Below are positions 42,377 through 51,363 of a DNA stretch of 64,000 nt, one piece after another. Both the position numbers and the translations under genes were made by a program. Source of the DNA: Candidatus Saccharimonadota bacterium (lineage in GTDB: Bacteria > Patescibacteriota > Saccharimonadia > Saccharimonadales > Saccharimonadaceae); assembly GCA_030529135.1 (NCBI GenBank), contig JAUMXO010000003.1, positions 43,821-107,820 on the forward strand. The letters run 5' to 3'. How positions within the stretch are numbered: the first letter of the stretch is position 1; every line of letters starts with the position of its first letter. A model generated the notes under the pieces. That model had not been told where the DNA came from, searched no databases, and worked only from the letters and a program-made list of their open reading frames with translations.

Positions 42377-43006
42377 GATTTTAAAAGTCAGAATATAGTT
42401 GTTTATGTTTTGTAATTTGTATTTTGGGTTGGCATAATCTATAATTTTTTTGTGTTGGCTAGGGTCGGCTTCAAGGATGAGATATTCAGAGGTGGCGGTA
42501 TCTATTAATTCTTTGATGAGCTGAAGCCCACCATCCTTGGCGTAGAGGGCAAGATCGGGATCTTGTTTCAAAGATTTCGCGTCAATCCAATCCCAATTTT
42601 TATCTACGTATGGCAAATTCGCTACAATAATATCAGGATGTATATTGACATTTTGTAGTAAATGTGATATAATAGTATGTATATGGGCGCTGAGTTTTTC
42701 AGCGTTTTTTCGTGTAATTTCGATGGCTTTTTTAGATATATCTGATGCGTATATGTCGGCTTCTTTAAGTTCTTTTTTCAAAGTAATAGCGATGCAGCCA
42801 GAGCCGGTACCGACATCTAGAATAGTGAGTTTCGTAGGGTCTATCTGGGGTTTTGATGGCTTTACGCCGGGTAAAATTGGCTTGCCACAAAGTCTTAGAA
42901 CCTCGTCGATAATCTGCTCAGTTTCTGGTCTAGGAGTAAGGACGTCGTTGTTAATCAAAAAATCTCGTCCGTAAAAATTAACTTTAGTTAGTGAGTTCTC
43001 GTTCAT
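42368..43006 (-). CDS. prmC: Release factor glutamine methyltransferase PrmC
   Basis: 212 residues from ATG 43004-43006 (an earlier ATG at 43045 would lie deeper in prfA). It has the AdoMet site VLTPRPETE and [15 protein letters not shown], and [10 protein letters not shown] in place of the usual NPPY, with Leu for the first Pro. It methylates the GGQ glutamine of release factors. It lacks much of the usual N-terminal helical domain (family about 280 residues), so is a minimal form. Overlaps prfA by 23 bp. Confidence 0.9.
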   Translation of the reverse strand: MNENSLTKVNFYGRDFLINNDVLTPRPETEQIIDEVLRLCGKPILPGVKPSKPQIDPTKLTILDVGTGSGCIAITLKKELKEADIYASDISKKAIEITRKNAEKLSAHIHTIISHLLQNVNIHPDIIVANLPYVDKNWDWIDAKSLKQDPDLALYAKDGGLQLIKELIDTATSEYLILEADPSQHKKIIDYANPKYKLQNINNYILTFKIKK

Positions 43007-44021
43007 GCTTAGTGAGTTCGGTGATAATGTCGTCGATGTCGCCATTCATAGCGGCGCTCAAATTACTACGGTTGTAATGGATACGGTGGTCGGTAATGCG
43101 GTCTTGGGGAAAGTTGTAAGTGCGAATCTTTTCTGAGCGATCGCCGGTGCCGATAAGAGATTTGCGAGCTTCGGAAGCATTTTTTAATTCTTCTGCTTTT
43201 TTCTTTTCAAGAAGGCGAGAGCGAAGAATATTCATGGCTTTGACGCGATTTTGCTGCTGGGACCTTTCGTCTTGCATAGCAACTACTATACCAGTAGGGA
43301 TATGGGTAATTCGAACGGCAGAGTCGGTAGTGTTGACACCTTGTCCGCCATGACCACCAGAACGATAAATGTCGATTCTAAGATCTTCTTGCTTGATTTC
43401 GAGGTCTTCTTCCGAGGCTTCTGGAAGGACGGCTACAGTGGCGGTAGAAGTATGGATGCGGCCTTGAGACTCGGTAACCGGGACGCGTTGTACTCTATGG
43501 ACGCCACCTTCGAATTTGAGTTGGCCATAAGCGTTGTCGCCAGAGATTTTAAAGATCACTTCTTTCATGCCACCGGTATCATTTTCGTTTTTAGAAATTA
43601 ATTCGGTTTTTAGTCCATGGGATTCGGCGTAGTGTTGGTACATACGAAACAATTCGCCGGCAAAAAGGGAAGCTTCGTCGCCGCCGGCGCCAGCTCTGAT
43701 TTCGATGATAGCTGGCTTGTCGTCAGTAGGGTCGCGGGGAATTAAAAGCTCTTCTAGTTTGGCTTGCTCTTTGGTGAGGATAGACTCGTAATTTTTGACG
43801 TCTTCTTTGGCTATCTCGCCAAGATCGGGGTCGTTTATGAGGGATTTGGCCTCTTCAAGATTTTCGGTATCTTTTTTGATTTTTTCATCTAATTCGAGGA
43901 TTTCTTTTAGGAGATTTGCACGTTTAGCTTTAGCGGCAAAATTGGGGTGAGAATAAGCGTCGGGTGTTGCTAGAAATTGCTCAATCTCTTCCGCCTCAGT
44001 TTTGATTTTCGATAAATCCAT
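42984..44021 (-). CDS. prfA: Peptide chain release factor 1
   Basis: 345 residues. GGQ in [20 protein letters not shown] (about 217-236), and the codon-recognition PVT in [14 protein letters not shown], which assigns it to RF1 (UAA/UAG). A TATAAT at 44032-44037 is 10 bp before the ATG. Its modifying enzyme PrmC follows in the same operon, the common arrangement. Confidence 0.97.
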   Translation of the reverse strand: MDLSKIKTEAEEIEQFLATPDAYSHPNFAAKAKRANLLKEILELDEKIKKDTENLEEAKSLINDPDLGEIAKEDVKNYESILTKEQAKLEELLIPRDPTDDKPAIIEIRAGAGGDEASLFAGELFRMYQHYAESHGLKTELISKNENDTGGMKEVIFKISGDNAYGQLKFEGGVHRVQRVPVTESQGRIHTSTATVAVLPEASEEDLEIKQEDLRIDIYRSGGHGGQGVNTTDSAVRITHIPTGIVVAMQDERSQQQNRVKAMNILRSRLLEKKKAEELKNASEARKSLIGTGDRSEKIRTYNFPQDRITDHRIHYNRSNLSAAMNGDIDDIITELTKHERELTN

Positions 44022-44058
44022 GATATAATATATTATACCACAACCTATGGTTGTTTGT

Positions 44059-44135
44059 GGGCTTTTAGCTCAGTTGGCTAGAGCGCAGCATTCACATTGC
44101 TGAGGTCACAGGTTCGAGCCCTGTAAAGCCCACCA
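44059..44135 (+). tRNA. tRNA-Val(CAC)
   Basis: 77 bases with CCA. Acceptor GGGCTTT/AAAGCCC, anticodon stem CAGCA/TGCTG around TTCACAT (CAC), T-arm GGTTCGAGCCC. It is divergent from prfA. Confidence 0.96.
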
Positions 44136-44188
44136 AACGGTTTATAAAATAATTTTCAACTATTCCGTAACCTATAAATATCTGTTAA

Positions 44189-44217
44189 AACCCTTATAAA
44201 AATAGAGGGTTATTTTT
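44189..44217 (+). terminator. Terminator after tRNA-Val
   Basis: AACCCT-tataaaaatag-AGGGTT then ATTTTT. Confidence 0.75.
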
Positions 44218-44301
44218 GTGCCGTTTTTTTGCGACAAAAATGTGAAAAACGTAATTCACACCTGTAGTTTTGACCGTTAAATCCCTAACAATTTGATCTA
44301 A

Positions 44302-44778
44302 TTATTTCCAGCCGAACTCTTGATAAAAAACGCCGTCTTTTTTAAATCTTTCAAGAGCTTTCTTTCGTGAATCTATAATATTTTCTGGCAAATTATTTTC
44401 GTTAAACCATTTTAGTTCTGCGACTTTTTCCGGCTCGCCTATTCTTATCTCATCAGAATAATTATTTACTCTAAAACAACCTAAAAACCTTGGTTCGCCA
44501 TCGCCAAAAGAGTGTAGTAATCCCATAAACTCAATATCTTCCGGTATAATATCAACGTTAACCTCTTCTTTAGCTTCACGACACACAGTTTTGGTTATCG
44601 GTTCATCTTTTTCTACATGTCCAGAAGCCGAAAAGTCCCACATACCATCAGCAAATCCAGTGTTTTGCCTTTTTTGTAGAAGGTATTCGGTCCCATCTTT
44701 GGTTTCTCTTGTCAACAATACGAGCACTGCGGCAATAGTTCTAAAACGTCCAGCTGCATTATCTGTAGAATTATTCAT
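44302..44778 (-). CDS. Nudix hydrolase
   Basis: 158 residues. Nudix box GHVEKDEPITKTVCREAKEE (about 54-73) fits GX5EX7REUXEE. Such enzymes cleave nucleoside diphosphates linked to another group, e.g. damaged or excess nucleotides; substrate undetermined. TGGTATAAT stands 6 bp before the ATG (leaderless). The gene lies between tRNA-Val and a decayed copy of that tRNA's 3' end, so it may have come in with an integrated segment. Confidence 0.92.
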   Translation of the reverse strand: MNNSTDNAAGRFRTIAAVLVLLTRETKDGTEYLLQKRQNTGFADGMWDFSASGHVEKDEPITKTVCREAKEEVNVDIIPEDIEFMGLLHSFGDGEPRFLGCFRVNNYSDEIRIGEPEKVAELKWFNENNLPENIIDSRKKALERFKKDGVFYQEFGWK

Positions 44779-44903
44779 ATTACAATTATACCATACGGGA
44801 TATCTTCTCTATAAATTGTTAAAACTTGGTTAATTAAGCCCCACCATTTTGTTGGAAACAAAAACTCAAAAAGTAGGGCATCGGTCCTCGCTATCGCTCG
44901 GAG

Positions 44904-44925
44904 CGAGCCCTGCATAAGCCCACCA
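44904..44925 (+). repeat. Decayed copy of the tRNA-Val 3' end
   Basis: CGAGCCCTGCATAAGCCCAC then CA matches the tRNA-Val end at 44115-44135 with a one-base insertion and one change. The 770 bp between (holding the Nudix gene) would be an island flanked by attL/attR-like repeats. Confidence 0.7.
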
Positions 44926-44942
44926 CTTTGATTTTAAATAGA

Positions 44943-44970
44943 AAAAGCCCGGCGATGTTTTGCCGGGCTT
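44943..44970. terminator. Strong hairpin terminator
   Basis: AAAAGCCCGGC-gatgttt-tGCCGGGCTT; on the minus strand it is followed by TTTT, serving the leftward gene ending at 45033. Confidence 0.85.
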
Positions 44971-45032
44971 GGTGAGGGGTGTATAGATGGTTTCAGATCA
45001 AACTTTGGTTAGGCGTATGGTTGTGTAGATTA

Positions 45033-45341
45033 TTAGTCTATATCCTCAATGGATTTATACACCTCTTGGACTCTTCTCCTTCCGCTGCTGATATTATTGA
45101 TGACGTCCTTGTCATCGACAAATGCTTTCCAGGCCTTCAGAAGACCTTCGTATTTGTCGTCAAGATCAGCTGCGTCCTTACAGCTTACTTCATAGAATTC
45201 ACCATGATTAAAGACTATCTCCAACCAATAGCGAAACTTCGGGTTTCGCTCCTTGCAGGGAGCTTCGTCCTGGTATTTTTGAATACCAACTATACTTTTT
45301 AAGTCAACGTGGTATCCTGGTTTTACTTCGTAAATACGCAT
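45033..45341 (-). CDS. Small unknown protein
   Basis: 102 residues from ATG 45339-45341, chosen for GGAGGG 6 bp upstream. Beta-rich start (MRIYEVKPGYHVDLKSIVGI), then FRYWLEIVFNHGEFYEVSCK and a C-terminal helix. No family is recognised. Divergent from nrdD and leftward toward a strong terminator. Confidence 0.72.
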   Translation of the reverse strand: MRIYEVKPGYHVDLKSIVGIQKYQDEAPCKERNPKFRYWLEIVFNHGEFYEVSCKDAADLDDKYEGLLKAWKAFVDDKDVINNISSGRRRVQEVYKSIEDID

Positions 45342-45467
45342 GTTTACCCTCCTTTGCAATGTACACCCCTTGTCTTTTTATTATACCATATTTTTATATA
45401 TAAGTCCATAATTTCTAGAGGTTTTTCTCTTTGTTGTTGTAATTTTTACTTTTTTAGCATAAAAGTC

Positions 45468-45522
45468 TTGAAAATACTAGATATAGTGTGCTAGAATAGA
45501 AAATAGACGCTATATGTGGGGG
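45468..45522 (+). promoter_or_regulatory. nrdD promoter with tandem NrdR-box-like sites
   Basis: TTGAAA (45468-45473), 18-bp spacer, TAGAAT (45492-45497). ATACTAGATATAGTGT (45474-45489) fills the spacer and matches the NrdR box ACACWATATATWGTGT at 14 of 16 positions. A weaker second site ACGCTATATGTGGGGG lies at 45507-45522, 33 bp on. Two boxes about three helical turns apart is the NrdR arrangement at RNR genes. Confidence 0.65.
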
Positions 45523-45570
45523 TAGATGCATTCATAATAATTAAGGTTATACATCGGAATAAGGAGGAAG

Positions 45571-47763
45571 ATGTTTAAAAAAATTAAAAAACGAGACGGG
45601 AAGATTGTGAATTTTAATCCCGAGAAAATTACCGAAGCGATTGCTAAGGCTGGCGCAGCCACGGAAGAGTTTAAAGCCGATCGAGCAAAAACTTTGACCG
45701 ATAAGGTTTTAAAAAAGGCTGAGACAGATCTTACCACTCGCACTCCTAGCGTAGAGCAGATTCAAGATATTGTAGAAGAAGTTTTGATGGAGTCTTCTTT
45801 CAAGCGAACAGCTAGGGAATATATTAGATTTCGCCAAGAACGTTCTAGGGTACGGGAAGCTAAGTCTGACCTCATGAATATTTATAAAACCATTTCCCAT
45901 GCTGATGCTTCAGAGGATTCTGATGTAAAACGTTCTAACGCGAATGTTGACGGTAACTCCGCCATGGGCAAAATGCTTCAGTTTGGGGCAGAAGGTTCGA
46001 AAGTTTTTGCAAAGACGTTGCTGCTACGTCCTGATATTGCAGCGGCTCATGATAACGGCGATATTCATATTCATGATTTGGATTTTTATGCTACTGGTAC
46101 GCTCACTTGCTGTCAGTCTGATCCGTTTGTCTTATTTGAAAATGGCGGTTTTAATACTGGTCATGGACACCTTCGTACACCGAATTCTATTGGTTCTTAT
46201 GGTGCTCTTGCAGCGATTTTACTTCAGGCTAATCAAAATGAGCAACACGGTGGTCAGTCGATTCCAAATTTCGATTATGCGATGGCTCCAGGCGTAGACA
46301 AGTCATTTAGAAAAGCCTTGAAACGTAACTTACAAAAATATAATAAGTTCACTGGCAAGAAGTTGGATTTAGAAGTCAAAGATACTTATAAATTTGGTGA
46401 TGACGAGAAACTAAAAAAATCCAAATGGCCAAAAGAGGTAATAGAATCTTCAAACGAAGATGTGGAACGCGAGACTTTGCAAGCGATGGAGGGTTTTATC
46501 CATAATCTTAATACAATGCATTCTCGTGCAGGCGCACAGGTACCCTTTACTTCGATTAATTTTGGTACAGACACTTCTCCAGCTGGGCGTTTGGTCTCTA
46601 AATATCTTCTGGAAGCTACCGAAAATGGACTCGGCAAAGGTGAAACACCAATTTTCCCGATTTCAATTTTTAAAGTAAAATCCGGTGTAAATTATGAACC
46701 AGGAGATCCAAATTACGATTTATTCAAGAAATCTATGGAGGTTTCAGCGAAAAGACTATTCCCAAATTTTTGCTTCATAGATGCGCCATACAATCTTAAA
46801 TACTACAAGAAAGGTGACTATAGAACAGAGATTGCGACGATGGGTTGCCGCACTAGAGTATTCGCTTCAGTATTCCCAGAATCGGATGGAATAGTAACTG
46901 GTAGAGGCAATCTATCTTTCACTACTATAAACTTAGTCAGAATTGGCATTAAACACGGAATCTGTTTGAAAGAAAGAAAAGAGGCGGATTGGGATGGTTT
47001 TTATAAAGAGCTGGATGAAAAAATGGATCTAGTTAAGGATGAACTTCTGGAACGTTTTGAATTCCAGGCCAACCAACACGTGAGGAATTTCCCGTTCTTA
47101 ATGGGTCAGGGAAACTGGTTTGGTTCAGAAAAATTAGGTTGGAATGACACTTTGAGAGACGTAATTAAACATGGTACCCTTTCAATTGGTTTCATTGGCT
47201 TAGCTGAAACTTTGGTAGCAATGGTAGGCAAACACCATGGTGAAGATGAGGATGCTAGAGAGTTAGGATTAGATATTATCACGCATATGAGAGAAAAATG
47301 TGATGAATATTGCAAAAAATATCATTTAAATTTCTCACTTCTAGCTACACCAGCTGAGGGAATTGCTGGTCGCTTTACCAAAATTGACAGAAAAGAATAT
47401 GGCAAGATTAAAGGCGTTACAGATAGAGATTTTTACACGAATTCATTCCACGTACCTGTATATTATCCAATTTCGGCATTCGATAAAATTGATATCGAAG
47501 CTCCATATCACAATTTGTGTAATGCTGGACATATTACTTACATCGAACTTGATGGTGATCCCTCTCAAAATCTACCAGCATTTGAAGCAGTAATTAGAAA
47601 AATGCATGACGCTAATATTGGTTATGGGTCGGTAAATCATCCAGTAGATAGGGACCCAGTATGTGGATTTTCTGGTATAATTAAAGGTGAGCGGTGTCCA
47701 CATTGTGGTCGCTTAGAAGGAGAGGTGTCTTTTGAAAGACTGGGACAAAATTGCAATTGCTAA
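45571..47763 (+). CDS. nrdD: Anaerobic ribonucleoside-triphosphate reductase (class III), unusual C-terminus
   Basis: 730 residues, AAGGAGGAAG before the ATG. N-terminal ATP-cone (KKRDGKIVNFNPEKITEAI, 5-95) for allosteric control. Catalytic barrel: CCQSDPF, NEQHGGQSIPNFDYAMAPGV, MGCRTRV. C-terminal zinc site with DPVCGFSG and CPHCGRLEGE. After that the protein stops at ...FERLGQNCNC, where relatives continue with RRITGYL-like sequence holding the radical glycine. No RxxGY occurs in any frame nearby. It makes dNTPs without oxygen; activity here is uncertain. Confidence 0.92.
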   Translation: MFKKIKKRDGKIVNFNPEKITEAIAKAGAATEEFKADRAKTLTDKVLKKAETDLTTRTPSVEQIQDIVEEVLMESSFKRTAREYIRFRQERSRVREAKSDLMNIYKTISHADASEDSDVKRSNANVDGNSAMGKMLQFGAEGSKVFAKTLLLRPDIAAAHDNGDIHIHDLDFYATGTLTCCQSDPFVLFENGGFNTGHGHLRTPNSIGSYGALAAILLQANQNEQHGGQSIPNFDYAMAPGVDKSFRKALKRNLQKYNKFTGKKLDLEVKDTYKFGDDEKLKKSKWPKEVIESSNEDVERETLQAMEGFIHNLNTMHSRAGAQVPFTSINFGTDTSPAGRLVSKYLLEATENGLGKGETPIFPISIFKVKSGVNYEPGDPNYDLFKKSMEVSAKRLFPNFCFIDAPYNLKYYKKGDYRTEIATMGCRTRVFASVFPESDGIVTGRGNLSFTTINLVRIGIKHGICLKERKEADWDGFYKELDEKMDLVKDELLERFEFQANQHVRNFPFLMGQGNWFGSEKLGWNDTLRDVIKHGTLSIGFIGLAETLVAMVGKHHGEDEDARELGLDIITHMREKCDEYCKKYHLNFSLLATPAEGIAGRFTKIDRKEYGKIKGVTDRDFYTNSFHVPVYYPISAFDKIDIEAPYHNLCNAGHITYIELDGDPSQNLPAFEAVIRKMHDANIGYGSVNHPVDRDPVCGFSGIIKGERCPHCGRLEGEVSFERLGQNCNC

Positions 47764-48283
47764 GATTAAAAAAACAGTGGAGGCGCCGGAGGGCTTTATC
47801 AGGCTTTCCGGTCCTCTAGAACACGATAATATCGTAAATGGCGATGGACTTCGGGCTGTGATTTGGACTCAGGGTTGCCCGAATAATTGCCCTGGTTGTC
47901 AAAATCCAGAAACCTGGGATTATGAAGCGGGTTTTTTGGCATCAATCGACGAAGTGATGGAACGTCTTGCAAAATTTCGGGGACAGACTGGTCTTACTTT
48001 CTGTGGTGGCGAACCGTTCGTGCAGGCCAAAGCCTGTAAGGAAATTGCTGATCGAGCAAGAAAAGAGTTCGGCTGGGACATATGGAGTTTCTCGGGCTTT
48101 ACTTATGAACAGATTAAACAAGCAGGGGGTGAAGCATGGGAATTTTTAAAATCTCTCGATGCTTTGATTGACGGGCCATTTATTTTGGCACAGAAAGATT
48201 TGACGCTCAAATTTCGAGGATCTAAAAATCAAAGGTTACTGCGTCTGGAACGAAAAAGTGGTAAAATAATATCAATAGAATAG
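47732..48283 (+). CDS. nrdG: Anaerobic RNR activating enzyme (radical SAM)
   Basis: 183 residues from TTG 47732, with AAGGAGAGG 7 bp upstream, overlapping nrdD by 32 bp. Cluster motif CPNNCPGC (about 50-57) in WTQGCPNNCPGCQNPETWD, then FCGGEPF, the AdoMet-binding GGE. It would generate the glycyl radical on NrdD. Coupled translation with nrdD is clear from the overlap. Confidence 0.95.
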   Translation: MKDWDKIAIAKIKKTVEAPEGFIRLSGPLEHDNIVNGDGLRAVIWTQGCPNNCPGCQNPETWDYEAGFLASIDEVMERLAKFRGQTGLTFCGGEPFVQAKACKEIADRARKEFGWDIWSFSGFTYEQIKQAGGEAWEFLKSLDALIDGPFILAQKDLTLKFRGSKNQRLLRLERKSGKIISIE

Positions 48284-48295
48284 GAGGAAAAATAA

Positions 48296-49150
48296 ATGGC
48301 AAATGCATTTGTGGTATCACCAATGAAGCAAGAAATTAGCTTGAAACCTGGTGATACTTATGATGGATATGTACTAGTAGGCAATCCAGCGGATGCGACC
48401 GAAGATTTTAATTTCGTGGCGACACTTAACCCCTTTTCCGTTAGCGGCAATGATTATAGGATGGATTTTGAAACGATGTCTGACTGGTCGAAAATTGTGG
48501 GATGGACAAAGCTAGAGGAAACTAGCGGTACTTTGGCTCCAAATGAGACTAAAAGAGTTCATTTTACGATTACCGTACCAAAAGATGCGCCAGCCGGTGG
48601 ACAATATTTGATGTTAGGAATTTCCTCTAAACCTTCTGAATCTGGTGAAGGTGGCGTTCAAGATGTCGTAAAAATGGCTAGTTTGGTCTATGCTGATATA
48701 GCGGGAAATACAAAACATGAAGGCGAAATTATTAAAAATTTCGTACCTGGTTTTGTGGCTTCTGGAGTGCCAATGACTACAGTGGAAGTCTCCAATAATG
48801 GTAATGTCCATGAAAAATTAACGACTAATTTAACAGTAAAAAACGTTTTTTCTGGAGAAAAAATATCTTTGACTGGAGAAGATAAAGACTCTTATGATTC
48901 CTTAGTAATGCCAGAGAGTACTAGGGTTATTACGAGAAATATAGATGGTTTGCCTAGTCTAGGTATTTTTGAGGTGACGCAACAAGTGAATTATTCCGGT
49001 AAGGATTCTAATATTACTACCATTATGGTAATTTGCCCAATATGGTTTATTGTGCTCGTGGTGGTGCTTATTGCTTCAATAATTGCAACCGTTTGCTTTA
49101 CGATTCATTCAAAACGCAAGAAGAGTGGCGGAGGGCTAGGCAAATTTTAA
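48296..49150 (+). CDS. DUF916/WxL-like surface protein without a signal peptide
   Basis: 284 residues, AGGAGG before the ATG. It begins FVVSPMKQEISLKPGDTYDG, like the mature start of DUF916 (WxL-interacting) proteins. Two beta domains follow, then a membrane helix (about 243-267: IWFIVLVVVLIASIIATVCF) and a basic tail (KRKKSGG). Family members have an N-terminal signal; none is visible here, nor an alternative upstream start. Either export is unusual or the helix orients the protein alone. Confidence 0.78.
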   Translation: MANAFVVSPMKQEISLKPGDTYDGYVLVGNPADATEDFNFVATLNPFSVSGNDYRMDFETMSDWSKIVGWTKLEETSGTLAPNETKRVHFTITVPKDAPAGGQYLMLGISSKPSESGEGGVQDVVKMASLVYADIAGNTKHEGEIIKNFVPGFVASGVPMTTVEVSNNGNVHEKLTTNLTVKNVFSGEKISLTGEDKDSYDSLVMPESTRVITRNIDGLPSLGIFEVTQQVNYSGKDSNITTIMVICPIWFIVLVVVLIASIIATVCFTIHSKRKKSGGGLGKF

Positions 49151-49210
49151 AAAAGTCATTGCTTTTTTATAATGCTAATGTTAAAATGAGTACATAATAT
49201 GGTCTACAAT

Positions 49211-49813
49211 ATGAAAAACAATTTAAAATATCTACCAATCGGAATATTAACTTTAACTACCGCTGTGAGTGGGGCAGTGCTTTCTGGCGCTGGGGTATCT
49301 GCAGCGGATACAGCTTCTGCGGGTGTTTCCGTGACAGTGGGGACAGCGTGCACTTTCTCTGCTGGTGGTTCTGCGAGCGCTACTACTACTATCAATGCTC
49401 AGGCTGGCGGTGGTGTTGTCAATACTGAGTCATTGACGAGGCCGAATTTTTCGATATCATGTAATGATCCGGATGGTTTCGTAATTCAGGCGGCTGGCCA
49501 GAACGGTGATACTAATTTAAGAGGTAACGGTGCTATTAGTACTGCCTACATCCCTACTGGTACTACAACCAGTGACACGTCTAGCTGGGCCTTTAAGGTG
49601 ACCAATGCAACTGCTACTTCTGGTAACGTAAATTATGCTGCATATCAAAACTATAGTCTTGTGCCAGCCACTGCTACTACTATTGCTTTTTATAATGGTT
49701 CTGCATCTAGTGTAGTGAGTGGTACGATGAGGACAGATTACCAGATTTATACAACTGCTAGTCAAGCTAGTGGTACATATACTGGAGTCGTAGAATATAC
49801 TATTGTTCCGTAA
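49211..49813 (+). CDS. Secreted surface protein with signal peptide
   Basis: 200 residues from ATG 49211 (an in-frame ATG at 49199 adds four). Signal peptide MKNNLKYLPIGILTLTTAVS to about VSA-AD. The mature part is Ser/Thr/Ala/Gly-rich and beta-rich with two Cys (CTFSAGG and SISCNDPDG), ending TYTGVVEYTIVP, like WxL- or pilin-like surface domains. TATAAT at 49167-49172. Follows the DUF916-like gene, so the two may form a surface pair. Confidence 0.8.
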   Translation: MKNNLKYLPIGILTLTTAVSGAVLSGAGVSAADTASAGVSVTVGTACTFSAGGSASATTTINAQAGGGVVNTESLTRPNFSISCNDPDGFVIQAAGQNGDTNLRGNGAISTAYIPTGTTTSDTSSWAFKVTNATATSGNVNYAAYQNYSLVPATATTIAFYNGSASSVVSGTMRTDYQIYTTASQASGTYTGVVEYTIVP

Positions 49814-49833
49814 AAAAAAGAGACCTAGTATTT

Positions 49834-49860
49834 AAAACCGCCTCTTTTATGGGCGGTTTT
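49834..49860 (+). terminator. Terminator after the secreted protein
   Basis: AAAACCGCC-tcttttat-GGGCGGTTTT. Its right arm adjoins the promoter of the next gene. Confidence 0.8.
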
Positions 49861-49881
49861 GTGTTATACTATATATATTAT

Positions 49882-50934
49882 ATGGTTTACTTAGATTATG
49901 CAGCGACGGTGCCGATTTTGCCGGAAGTGAGTAAGACGATGCAAAAAGCCGAGAGGTGTTTTTTTGCAAACGCTTCGGCTCTCCATACCCCTGGCCATCT
50001 TTCTAAAAATGAAATAGAAGAATGCAGAGAGCTTCTTGCCAAGATGATTAATGCTGATCCTAATGAGATTATTTTTACTTCCGGTGCAACTGAGTCCAAC
50101 AATACAATTATCAGAACTTTTGAGGGTTGCCAAATTGAAACTTCGCCAATGGAACACCATTCGATTATAGAAGCTGCGAAAGTATATCGAGGCAAAAAGA
50201 GTCCGAAGCTTTTCTCATTTATGCTAGCAAATAATGAGACGGGAGAGTTTATTAAGATACCCAAGAGAAAGACGGGCGCTTACTATCATTCTGATCTAAC
50301 GCAGGTACTCGGAAAAATCCCGATAGATGTCAAAAAGTTAGGCTTAGATTATGCAACTTTTTCTGCACATAAAATTGGTGGGCCGATAGGGGTGGGGGTC
50401 CTATACGTAAAAGATGGCGCCCCCTTCATACCTCTAATTATTGGTGGAATGCAAGAAGGAAAAAGACGAGGTGGTACTTATAATACTGTGGGAATCGTGG
50501 GTTTTAAAGAAGCACTAAAATTTGTCAACAAAAATCAAACTTGGAAAATTTATGATACCAGAATAAGAGAGCTTAGAGACGTCTTGGCTAAACGAATTTT
50601 AAAAGAAATTCCGGGCAGTAGTCTAAATACGGATATAAATAGGCGAAAATCTTTGCCAAATATATTAAATGCTTCTTTTAGTGCGGCGGAAGGAGAATCG
50701 ATTCAGTTATATCTAGACGCGGAAGGAATAATTGTATCTACTGGCTCTGCTTGTGCGGCGGGAGATATTAAACCTTCGCATGTGTTAATGGCGAAAACAG
50801 GCGATGCTGAAGTAGCGCACTCGTCGATACGCTTTTCGTTTGGACTTGAAAATACTATGGATGATATAGATAAGGTAATGGAGATTTTGCCTGGTATTAT
50901 CAAGAGATTGCAGGGAATTAGCACTATTTCTTAG
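49882..50934 (+). CDS. iscS: Cysteine desulfurase (IscS/NifS family)
   Basis: 350 residues from ATG 49882, beginning MVYLDYAATVPI, the family's usual N-terminus; TATACT lies 11 bp upstream. PLP-binding Lys in FSAHKIGGPIG (about 163), and catalytic Cys in STGSACAAGD (about 292). It supplies sulfur for Fe-S clusters, e.g. of NrdG and rubrerythrin-linked pathways. Its end overlaps the convergent scaffold gene by 11 bp. Confidence 0.95.
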   Translation: MVYLDYAATVPILPEVSKTMQKAERCFFANASALHTPGHLSKNEIEECRELLAKMINADPNEIIFTSGATESNNTIIRTFEGCQIETSPMEHHSIIEAAKVYRGKKSPKLFSFMLANNETGEFIKIPKRKTGAYYHSDLTQVLGKIPIDVKKLGLDYATFSAHKIGGPIGVGVLYVKDGAPFIPLIIGGMQEGKRRGGTYNTVGIVGFKEALKFVNKNQTWKIYDTRIRELRDVLAKRILKEIPGSSLNTDINRRKSLPNILNASFSAAEGESIQLYLDAEGIIVSTGSACAAGDIKPSHVLMAKTGDAEVAHSSIRFSFGLENTMDDIDKVMEILPGIIKRLQGISTIS

Positions 50935-51325
50935 TACGATATTTTTCGATTGCGTCTCTTAGGGCGTCATGGCCTAAAATGGAACAATGAAATTTATGCT
51001 TTGGAAGTGTGCCTAGGTAATCATCGATGTCTTTAGCGGAGATTTTTAGAGCTTCATCTAGGGTTTTCCCTTTAGCAAGTTCAGAAAGGGCAGAAGTGGA
51101 AGCAATTGCAGAGGCGCAACCATAGGTTTTCCATTTAATCTCTGTAATTCTGTCGGTTTTTTTATCGATCTTAAGATACATCTTCATTTGATCACCGCAA
51201 ATTGGATTACCGACAATTCCACAAGTATCATATTTGAATTTTGATTCATCCCCCATTAAAAAATTCCTAGGATTTAAAAAATGGTCTTTTACAATATCTG
51301 AATACACCCAATTTTGTTTACTCAT
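50924..51325 (-). CDS. iscU: Fe-S cluster scaffold IscU/NifU-like
   Basis: 133 residues. Ligand cysteines in GNPICGDQ (about 43), YGCASAIAS (about 68) and HCSILGHDAL (about 113), with the conserved Asp after the first Cys. It assembles Fe-S clusters with sulfur from the convergent IscS. TAAAAT at 51332-51337 is 6 bp before the ATG (leaderless). The two partners sit tail-to-tail instead of in one operon. Confidence 0.94.
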   Translation of the reverse strand: MSKQNWVYSDIVKDHFLNPRNFLMGDESKFKYDTCGIVGNPICGDQMKMYLKIDKKTDRITEIKWKTYGCASAIASTSALSELAKGKTLDEALKISAKDIDDYLGTLPKHKFHCSILGHDALRDAIEKYRTKK

Positions 51326-51363
51326 AGCACTATTTTACCATAAAAAATGCTATAATAGTGGTT
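51326..51363. promoter_or_regulatory. Compact divergent promoter, iscU and gpsA
   Basis: 38 bp separate the two ATGs. Leftward -10 TAAAAT (51332-51337) and rightward TATAAT (51351-51356) each lie 6-7 bp from their start codon, so both mRNAs should be leaderless and their polymerases compete for the same DNA. Confidence 0.75.

Noticed and set aside
44881..44925. A second tRNA-Val gene
   Set aside because: Only the 3' end is recognisable; the upstream part does not form D or anticodon arms.
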